A stretch of DNA of 64,000 bases from Reticulascus tulasneorum. Taxonomy: Eukaryota; Ascomycota; Sordariomycetes; Glomerellales; Reticulascaceae. The stretch spans positions 1,674,001 through 1,738,000 of the forward strand of contig LSAX01000009.1 in NCBI GenBank assembly GCA_001557505.1, in the 5' to 3' direction. Under the pieces are notes generated by a model that saw nothing but the letters and a program-made list of their open reading frames with translations, had not been told where the DNA came from and did no database searches. Below are positions 57,130-64,000 of the stretch, one piece after another (the stretch's first letter is position 1; each line of letters opens with the position of its first letter). Made by a program: the position numbers and the translations under genes.

Positions 57130-58635
57130 CTACTGCAACGCCGGATCGATATAACCAGCCAGGTCATCGTCGATTAGCGCCCGCATCTCAGCCTCCTCCT
57201 GGTACCACCGCTCCGCCTCCTCATTAGCTCCGAAGTCGTCGCTTGCACCGATCCAGAAGTCGTCGCTGGTAAAAGGAGCGTCGGCTTCGTAGCCAATTTC
57301 CATATCAGGCTCGTAGGTGAGCTGCTGTTCTGGCACCATGGCAGTTGCTTTCTCCAATCTCAGAATCCTAGCGTCGACCTCTTCCATCGCAGGCATTGCC
57401 GGATTGGCATGGACATTCTGGACATGGACCTGAAGATCGTAATAGCGAATGAATCGAGACTCGCACCCAGCGCTTGTGCAGGGGATGGTCCGTTTTGCCC
57501 CGTCCGCGGCTCCGATGAGTTCGTCGAGGAGATTCGTCCCAGATTTAGCGCCAATTCCGTTGGGCTGATAGGTCTTGGGCCGCTCGTATCCCAGGTGAAC
57601 AAATCGTATGTGATCTTCGAGATTTGCCTTGGTCACAAACCCATGCCCGCATCCCTCCTCGTTAGACCATGACGCAAGGTCTTCTGTGCCTGTCAGGTCG
57701 ATGTCACCACAAATGTAGCGTAGTCCCTCGTGTGCCGATCGAATGTGAACCTTGAGGTTGGACCTTTTCGTGAACTTCCTGGTGCAGCCGTCCCAAGGGC
57801 ATTCGACAGTCTTCCTCTCCTCGACCGAAACCCCAGAATGATGCATCTCGACATGTTTCTCGAGCGCAGCCTGGCCTGAGCATTTGAACTCGCAGAATAT
57901 GCAATTAATATGCTCTCTCCGAATATGTGCTTGGAGCAGAAAGATGCTGGTGAAGCCGACTCCAACTACCGAGCCGTCAGGTTCGGAAAGAGGGTCACAC
58001 TCATCACACCAAAACTGTGGCGGGCCATGTTCTCGCTCCACGTGTTTCCGTAATGCCCCAGGCGTGTCAAATCCAGCCGCACAACCCTGTGTCGTGCATG
58101 GGTAAGCCGCGGTATTCAGGTGCTCTGTCCGTACATGACGCTGTAGAGTGTTGTGCTTGCGGAAGCTTTGGTTGCAGGGCGGGTATTCGCGACAACGGTA
58201 CCGCTCTGCCCCATCATGGACTGCCTGATGTCGGCGCAAGCGAGTGGCAGTGAGAAATGACTTCCCACAGCCCTCTTCGGTGCATGGGTACGACCGCTCT
58301 TCCATATGCGATCCCTTGACATGTTGCCTTAAGTGCTTCTCTTCCCGGTAATCCTTGTCACATTGACTGCATTTGAACGGTCGGTCATCCGTGTGGGAAC
58401 GTAGATGGGCGGCCAGGCGAGCTGGACGGTTGAACGTCTTCGAACAATCGGGGTAGGTGCATTTGATGGACTTCATATCGGAAGGAAACTTCCGTGAAGG
58501 GGTAGTGAGTGCTGTTGTAGCAGTGTACACCGAGTCTGCGTTGATCGTGTCTCCCGAGAGAGTGGTAGCGTCCTCGGCCTCCCCCTCGTCGTCGGGAAGG
58601 TATAAGTCTGCTCCTTCATTAGCAAATAGTTTGGC
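57130..58635 (-). CDS. TFIIIA-like C2H2 zinc-finger protein (5' end unresolved)
   Basis: The main exon encodes about 500 residues; the frame is open from 58635, where a TAG upstream closes it. Ten C2H2 fingers are visible: e.g. CTYPDCSKTFNRPARLAAHL, CSQCDKDYREEKHLRQH, CTEEGCGKSFLTATRLRRH, CPWDGCTRKFTKRSNLKVH and CTSAGCESRFIRYYDLQVH. The multi-finger arrangement with the SIKCTYPDCSKTF start and an irregular finger late in the array resembles fungal TFIIIA, which binds the 5S rRNA gene and 5S RNA. Ahead of the fingers lies an acidic stretch (LYLPDDEGEAEDATTL). In-frame Met is only at 58476 (MKSIKC). A 7-nt first exon (ATGCTTG at 58672-58666) spliced to 58613 would give MLGADLYLPDDE, but its acceptor is weak. 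The identity is family-level. Confidence 0.78.
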   Translation of the reverse strand, partial: AKLFANEGADLYLPDDEGEAEDATTLSGDTINADSVYTATTALTTPSRKFPSDMKSIKCTYPDCSKTFNRPARLAAHLRSHTDDRPFKCSQCDKDYREEKHLRQHVKGSHMEERSYPCTEEGCGKSFLTATRLRRHQAVHDGAERYRCREYPPCNQSFRKHNTLQRHVRTEHLNTAAYPCTTQGCAAGFDTPGALRKHVEREHGPPQFWCDECDPLSEPDGSVVGVGFTSIFLLQAHIRREHINCIFCEFKCSGQAALEKHVEMHHSGVSVEERKTVECPWDGCTRKFTKRSNLKVHIRSAHEGLRYICGDIDLTGTEDLASWSNEEGCGHGFVTKANLEDHIRFVHLGYERPKTYQPNGIGAKSGTNLLDELIGAADGAKRTIPCTSAGCESRFIRYYDLQVHVQNVHANPAMPAMEEVDARILRLEKATAMVPEQQLTYEPDMEIGYEADAPFTSDDFWIGASDDFGANEEAERWYQEEAEMRALIDDDLAGYIDPALQ

Positions 58636-59277
58636 CTAGAGGAAAATCAGCAGAGGAGAATTTACCAAGCATTGTGGTTAGTTGACGCGAGGAACCAACC
58701 ACGAACTGCGTCCCTTCTTGCTGCTAAACTAAGGTAGGAGGCGCAAAAAAGTTGAGGATCCTAAGGATTGGTAGCCGTAAGTATATGAATTGGATTTTTT
58801 TTTTGGTAGTGGGGGGCAAAGGGCAAGTGGGTTGTAAGAAACAGTGCCGCTTAAAGGCAGGTACTACGTATTTGGGACGAAAGATGGCAGATTCATTTTC
58901 GCCAGTCATTGCTATGTACTCACTAATATATTCAATGCAATATTCCCATGCATATTTACTTGAATATCTTGATATTTTACGATATATTAACGACAATATT
59001 CTCATGAATAGCTACGTGCTTGAATATCCAGATGACAAAAGCGGCACTGGTTTTCACAACTGGGGTGTGATTAGTGGCAGGGGTGTATGAATAATGATAG
59101 TCGTTCGGATAAGCGATAACGCCCCCCCCCTTGTCCTTTCGTAGCCTTGCGGTCAATAATTTTTCACAACACCAATGCACTGGCGATTGACATTCTAACT
59201 CCAACATCTCAAGAAGCCTAGGGTGTTACATCTCAATCTAGATCTTGGTTCTTTGACATTTTGTCTTTTGAGGCGCC
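58636..59277. promoter_or_regulatory. Divergent promoter TFIIIA-like gene / RPB6 with a MITE-like insertion
   Basis: Contains inverted-repeat element copy 2 (58842-59049); otherwise AT-rich with no gene. Confidence 0.5.
58842..59049. mobile_element. MITE-like element, copy 2 (~208 bp)
   Basis: The left terminus CAGTGCCGCTT (58842-58852) is a perfect 11-bp inverted repeat of the right AAGCGGCACTG (59039-59049). Outward, GTTGTAAGAA on the left and TTTTCACAAC on the right (reverse GTTGTGAAAA) stay similar, so the terminal repeat may be about 23 bp. The interior is AT-rich (ATATTCAATGCAATATTC) and shares blocks with copy 1. It has no coding capacity and no visible target-site duplication. Confidence 0.72.
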
Positions 59278-59907
59278 ATGTCTGATTTCGGTGATGATGG
59301 CGATGCTGGTGGTGGCGGGTACGTGAAACTGCTTTTCCTTTTCCTGCTGCGGTTCTGGATCTGACGGCTGGTAGAGAGGTCGACTACTACGAGGAGGAAG
59401 ACGAAGTTGAGGACTTCGATGAGGAAGTCCCAGTTGATGATGACGGGGAGGCTCGCAACAAGGAGAATGGAGACGACGAGGACGACATTGTGGCGATTGG
59501 GGATCCTTCGGCAACCGGGAACCATGGCAAAGGGAACGAAAAGTCGCACAGAGACAAGAAAATCCCCGAGTCTCAGAGAGCAACGACCCCATACATGACA
59601 AAATACGAAAAGGCTCGCATTCTTGGTACCAGAGCTCTGCAGATCAGGTAAGGCCGACCTTTGCGACGGGATTCAGGCAGCGGCTAATCGCGCCTAGCAT
59701 GAATGCGCCGGTCCTGGTTGACCTCGAGGGGGAGACTGATCCTCTCCAAATCGCCATTAAAGAACTCAGGGAAAAGAAGATCCCTCTAATTGTGCGCCGA
59801 TATCTGCCAGATGGATAGTGAGTTCTCATATGTTGCCGTTTGCACGTAAACCCAATTCTAACCCATCAAGTTACGAGGATTGGACTTGCGAAGAACTTCT
59901 CCAGTGA
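59278..59907 (+). CDS. RPB6: RNA polymerases I, II and III shared subunit RPB6 (ABC23)
   Basis: Exons 59278-59318, 59375-59647, 59698-59817 and 59871-59907 give 156 residues, the family's usual length. The acidic N-terminus ([20 protein letters not shown]) is followed by the conserved core [21 protein letters not shown], split here as [15 protein letters not shown] and TRALQI. Then come [40 protein letters not shown] and, from the last exon, [12 protein letters not shown]. It stabilises the clamp and the Rpb1 assembly of all three nuclear polymerases. The usual GSYEDW is GYYEDW here. Confidence 0.94.
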
Positions 59908-61008
59908 GAGGTCAAGCATTTGTCGGAGAAGATATGGGCGACTAGATTCGAGGCATCTATCCACATCTCCCACTGCCATTGTCCCAGCGACTGGTCAGTC
60001 CAGCTACGTCTCCGTAACTTTCTCGAGAAAATCGTTCCTTCGTCAGTGGTTTGGGTGCATCAGCGCGGTGTTGAAGGGCTTGAGAATGTCCTTTGAAAGA
60101 ACAAAACTAAAAGTTTACAATGCCGATAACCAGCAGAATTCTGGAATCTGCGATTTTATGCGCTATCGGAGGAAGACGTCGCTAGCCGTATGATGTTGCA
60201 AATCTCTTGGCTCTGGTCTGCTATTCAGAATGGCGGTGACTCTGGTCAAATCACTCAAAGAAATTATTTCCCCTTGGCGGATAGATTTCGCAATACGAAA
60301 CATCGAAGATGTTGTGGAGGCTGGATAGCATCTAAAGGGTGAGGACTCGCGTCGGATTCTTGCTATTGGCGCCAGCGGCAGACGAGTCTCTTGCCCGGCG
60401 GTACCAATAATTTGGCATTCAATCCTCCTTGCAGCTCTACTTGGACGAGGATGAAGTGTGGAGACGAGGACGCAATCATTGACACTGTCCCTGGATGGTC
60501 GGAGTATGTCGAGCTTGTTTACCCTTGAAAACTGCTATCCGAGACATGGCGATGTCCTTCGCTCCCGTTTATCTGAGCGACCTTGGTTCCAACTAGCTGC
60601 TGGGTTGGTTTAAGAAGCTACTCGACTTCATTTTATAATGCAAAGACTTGTTTCTCTTGCTTCGTCCAACTTATCATGGTGATTACTCTTTTGTCAATCC
60701 TCAATTACTGCAGCTCCTATAATCTACCATGTGTTGGCGGCCTCGGAGGGAGACGTATGATCTTCTACTTTACTCTGTTATAGTTTAAAACCATTCGCGC
60801 GGTGTAGAATGTGTAGCATTGCGGCAAGCTTCCGAGCGAAGCTTCGTAACTACGGAATGCAACCAAAGATTTTGGGATGACCGTGTGGGATGGTCCCAAC
60901 TACTATTTACCAGCGGCTACTCGCTTTGGTCAGATTCGGCTTATCGCGGTCTCCCCCTTACTTACTCAGGGGCACCCGCATCTGATGCAACGTACGCGGG
61001 GGCTCAGC

Positions 61009-61047
61009 ATCTATGCCATCAATCTATGCCATCAATCTATGCCATCG
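61009..61047. repeat. 13-bp tandem repeat, three copies
   Basis: ATCTATGCCATCA at 61009-61021 and 61022-61034, and ATCTATGCCATCG at 61035-61047. The copies are identical except for the last base. Confidence 0.85.
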
Positions 61048-62444
61048 ATATTGCCATAGTCTCTTGTAGGGTCTCAATAATATGCGCCGAAAGTATGACA
61101 GTCCGAGGATGAAGGGACAATGGTCAGACAGGCAGCATGAACCTTGAGCAAGGTCGATCGAGCCTGTCCTAGTTCTTGAGAAAACTGCCTTGCCGGATGA
61201 ACATTCATAGACTTCCAACATAGCTAACCCGGTCCTGGAGTTGGCCGGTCCTACTAGAAGTCTGCAAACTCTGCCGGGTACAGGACAATGGACTGAAAAC
61301 TAGCATCGTATTTAAAGCGCACTCGGTTGTGGCGTAGTTCCACCAAGTACCTCTCGTTGTGCCTCACCTGTACGACGTTGCATCGTTACTCGTTTTCAAC
61401 AAGATATGTCCGACACGAATCTTTCCCCGAACAATATTTTGCTTCATAGAACTATACCTGGGTAGTGTAAGAAAAGAACAGACCGATCGCGTTCAGCGGG
61501 GTGTCATTCTGTAGTCAGGAAAACGGATCTCATGCGAGTGTAGCATCCATGGTTTGCTACTCCCGAGCTACCCTGATCAGGAAGTGGCAGGCTCAAGATG
61601 AGGTCGGCACCAAGCAGCCACATGCTCCAGTCAAAGAGCCTGGCAATTGATCCATTCGGGAACGGCACGATCGCCAAGGATGTGATAGGCATGACGGGCA
61701 GTGTTCGCTCGGCTCCGCGATACCACCCCCCGCCTTATGAGACTACCCCGGAGCTTCGATTTTTAATATGCGTAAGGTACGATCCCAAGCCAGATAGTTT
61801 GCGCACCTCCTGAAATTTGCAAATTGCCTCGAATTCCAAGCTGAGGTTCCCGCCGGGGCCATGGCATGATAGTGTCATGTGAACTCAAGCTGGACACCCC
61901 AATACCTATTCCAAAGGATTTGATAATGTGGATTCACCCAACAAACTTTCGGACCTTTGGTGTAGCATTTTCTGAAAATTTCCAAAATTGCACGGCCAAC
62001 CCAAACACCAAAATGCCAGCTCTCTTCCGACATTGGGCGTGAAGCACGTTAGCGTGACGGCTCCAGGGCCGACCTAGGCAAATGACCCGCCAGCAGTCTC
62101 GTTCAGGCTCCCTTTTGCGGCGGCGCCGTTCTAGGTTGATCTAGAATGGTACCGCAAGGTAACTCAGAAGGATTTCCGAGGCTTACTTTGGCAATATATA
62201 GCTGCATTCGGCGATTCTCCGTTACAGAGGCGCAGCCCGAGGAACTGAGAAGACCGCCTTTCGGGCGTCTTTTATAGCATATCTAGTCACGAGAATGGGA
62301 CGAGCTGCGGCGCTCTCTTCCTCCCGCCTCTTGGGGGCGGACCTTTGGTTCGCGCTTGCCTGATGAGCCTTCAGCACAGAGAGTGCTTTTTGAGATGCAG
62401 ACGGTCGTATGTTACTTTTGAGGTAGGATTGGGCTGAAGCTTGG

Positions 62445-62452
62445 TATAAATA
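62445..62452 (+). promoter_or_regulatory. TATA box of the secreted-protein gene
   Basis: TATAAATA 127 bp before ATG 62572; the leader is AT-rich and ends CGCAAAAAATG. Confidence 0.5.
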
Positions 62453-62571
62453 TCGACGTTGGGGACGTGAGTTTGGCTTACAACAGCCATTTCTTGCCTT
62501 GAGATCTTTGTTCAAGATAATAATCAGATTTTAAGTAGTATCTGTAAACCACTATTGTGAAGACGCAAAAA

Positions 62572-63070
62572 ATGAAGTTCTCGATACTAGCTACGATTGC
62601 AGTCTCGGCGTTGACTGCGACAAGCACTCCCATCCAGGAGCGAGCTCTCGGCGGCGTAGGTCACATCTCTCCACCATCCCCTCCCAATTCCTCGATTGCC
62701 CAATCACCATACGCATATCAGCTTCTATAGGCAGCTGTTCTAACCTGGTCCCCCCCAGATCCTCACCTGCACCGGTCCCAACGCAACGGGCGAATGCCTC
62801 TATAAGGTCTACGACTTGTATACGTGCTACGATCTCCCGGAGCCCTTCTACAGGAACATCAACACCTTCGCACCCGACGGCGAGCTTTTCGGTTGCTACC
62901 CGCGCTACGCCGCATGCAACGATGTCTGCACCAGTCCCCAGGGGTGCACTTTCGGCGTCGTCAACTTCAGTTACCAGAACAAGTATAACCTGAGCGCCAT
63001 CGGCTGGGACACGTTGTTCAAGAGCTTTAGGTGCTTCAATGAGAAGCCGGCTGAAGTGTTACTGGAGTAG
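62572..63070 (+). CDS. Small cysteine-rich secreted protein (effector-like)
   Basis: Exons 62572-62655 and 62759-63070 join in phase 0 and give 131 residues; the 103-nt intron is longer than most here. A signal peptide (MKFSILATIAVSALTATST) is followed by IQERALGG, with a possible Kex2-like site after ER. The mature part has eight cysteines (CTGPNATGEC, YTCYDLPEP, FGCYPRYAACNDVC, GCTFGVV, RCFNEK), enough for four disulfides, and three N-glycosylation sequons (NAT, NFS, NLS). There is no enzyme motif or membrane segment. This pattern suits an apoplastic effector or a small extracellular protein. I do not recognise a family. Confidence 0.78.
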
Positions 63071-63579
63071 GTAGCTAGAGCGGGGGCAGCCTGCGAGGTT
63101 CGTGCGAAATACAACGAGAGTTTAGCTGTCCCCGTTCGGCACATTGACGTTGGCGGGTGTGGTGGTTTCATGGGTTACGAGACGGTGTGAAATCGGGGAC
63201 GATCGCCGGTTATTCAGAGTAACGTGATTCTCAGGTTCGAGTGGTCAACCGCAGCGTGTTCAAAAACGCCCTCGGCAGTTGAGTCCAGGGGAAAGACAGT
63301 GGAGGAGGCTCTAGCAACTCAACACTCTGTGGCCGGCGATGACGCCACTATTGCACTCGGACGCCATTTTAGGTGCCGGAGTGCGGGGACAAATTTGGTG
63401 GGGTAATTAATTGAGCCGATGAACGAAGCTCGACGTGAAACTAGCCTAGAAGACAAACTATCTCGTAGACTGCCTTGGATACCATTCTAATCACACAATA
63501 GACCTCTCTTGATAAACCCAATCTTTTCGTACAGCACTCCGATCCTGCGTACAAGACACATAACTACCTAGTAGTAACC
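63071..63579 (+). promoter_or_regulatory. Intergenic, promoter of S-formylglutathione hydrolase
   Basis: 509 bp between two plus-strand genes. The left end should hold the terminator of the secreted-protein gene. No gene seen. Confidence 0.45.
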
Positions 63580-64000
63580 ATGGCCTTCACAACCAAAGCT
63601 ACAATCGCCTCCTTTGGGGGCAAGCTTCTCAAGCTCTCCCACAAATCTACTACCACGGGCACCGACATGGCCCTCAACCTCTTCCTCCCCTCCCAGTCCA
63701 CCACTTCCCCTGTACCCGTCCTCGTCTACCTGTCCGGCCTGACCTGTACGCCGGACAACGCCACCGAGAAGGGGTTCTTCCAATATGCGGCCTCCCAGCG
63801 CGGCATCGCAGTTGTCTACCCGGACACGTCGCCCCGCGGCCTGGACCTGCCGGGCGAGAAGGACAGCTGGGACTTCGGCGAGGCGGCCTCCTTCTACATC
63901 GACGCGACGAGCGAGCCATTCGCCAAGAACTACAAGATGGAGAGCTACCTGACAGGCGAGTTCCTGGAGGTGCTGTTTGGGGAGTTCAAGCAGCTCGATA
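63580..64000 (+). CDS. S-formylglutathione hydrolase, 3' partial
   Basis: It hydrolyses S-formylglutathione to glutathione and formate, the second step of formaldehyde detoxification after the glutathione-dependent dehydrogenase. The first 140 residues, without intron, run off the window end. They start MAFTTKATIASFGGKLLKLS and include MALNLFLPSQ, PVLVYLSGLTCTPDNATEKG (oxyanion region), QRGIAVVYPDTSPRG and WDFGEAASFYIDATSEPFAK, all typical of the esterase-D family. The GHSMGG nucleophile motif lies beyond the window. Confidence 0.93.
   Translation, partial: MAFTTKATIASFGGKLLKLSHKSTTTGTDMALNLFLPSQSTTSPVPVLVYLSGLTCTPDNATEKGFFQYAASQRGIAVVYPDTSPRGLDLPGEKDSWDFGEAASFYIDATSEPFAKNYKMESYLTGEFLEVLFGEFKQLD

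Larger units (their letters stand above)
59908..62571. other. Gene-poor region, no recognised gene
   Basis: 2.7 kb after RPB6. Between about 60190 and 60600 one frame reads coherently over some 130 codons but is broken by two in-frame stops (AVTLVKSLKEIISPWRIDF..., then SMSSLFTLENCYPRHGD), as a decayed gene might; I do not recognise it. A 13-bp unit ATCTATGCCATCA is repeated three times at 61009-61047. The right end is the promoter of the secreted-protein gene. Confidence 0.4.

Overview
The window is nuclear DNA of a filamentous ascomycete (Pezizomycotina, most likely a Sordariomycete). The protein families are fungal, and most genes are split by 45-80 nt introns with GT..AG ends and CTRAY-type branch points. 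Intergenic gaps run from 70 bp to 3 kb and neighbouring genes lie on both strands without operon order. I rebuilt exon joins by hand; several small or Met-poor genes (TIM13, RPB6, the DDR48-like gene, the acetyltransferase) only appear after splicing.

Layout. 1-3.1 kb: 3' part of a large ubiquitin hydrolase. 6-12 kb: an unrecognised conserved-looking protein, a PRCC-domain protein and the TORC2 subunit SIN1/AVO1, the last two divergent. 13-17 kb: a small GPI-anchored serine-rich protein, a patatin-like protein that has lost its catalytic residues, and an NFKBIL1-like protein. 17.8-23.8 kb: LMBR1-family membrane protein, NSRP1-like coiled-coil protein, TIM13 and a VIP36/Emp47 L-type lectin. 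26-34 kb: PKA catalytic subunit, a CorA-like two-TM protein and phosphoinositide phospholipase C. 34-41 kb: a DDR48-like repeat protein and an NLR (SesB-type hydrolase, NB-ARC, TPR-like repeats). 41-49 kb: PEX8, TMEM170, a hexapeptide acetyltransferase, ICMT/Ste14 and DGAT1. 49-60 kb: PFS2, NUC1, a Zrt3-like ZIP transporter, a TFIIIA-like ten-finger protein and RPB6. 60-62.5 kb is gene-poor. 62.5 kb to the end: a small cysteine-rich secreted protein and the 5' part of S-formylglutathione hydrolase.

Most genes are conserved housekeeping: signalling (TORC2, PKA, PLC), lipid metabolism (DGAT1, ICMT), organelle biogenesis (TIM13, PEX8), RNA synthesis and processing (RPB6, TFIIIA-like, PFS2, NSRP1, PRCC). 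The fast-evolving part is the NLR, the patatin-like gene and two candidate secreted or wall proteins.

The most unusual observations are: (i) an NLR whose C-terminus is eight exact 132-bp units, two of them 98% identical, cut by an in-frame CAG-to-TAG amber stop after which the frame stays open for 78 codons; (ii) a patatin-like protein with Gly in place of the nucleophile Ser; (iii) two copies of a ~205-bp MITE-like inverted-repeat element, each in a divergent promoter next to an RNA polymerase II-pathway gene; (iv) convergent genes whose stop codons lie back to back in a single CTATGA; (v) strong perfect hairpins in intergenic DNA. I found no rRNA, tRNA or CRISPR.
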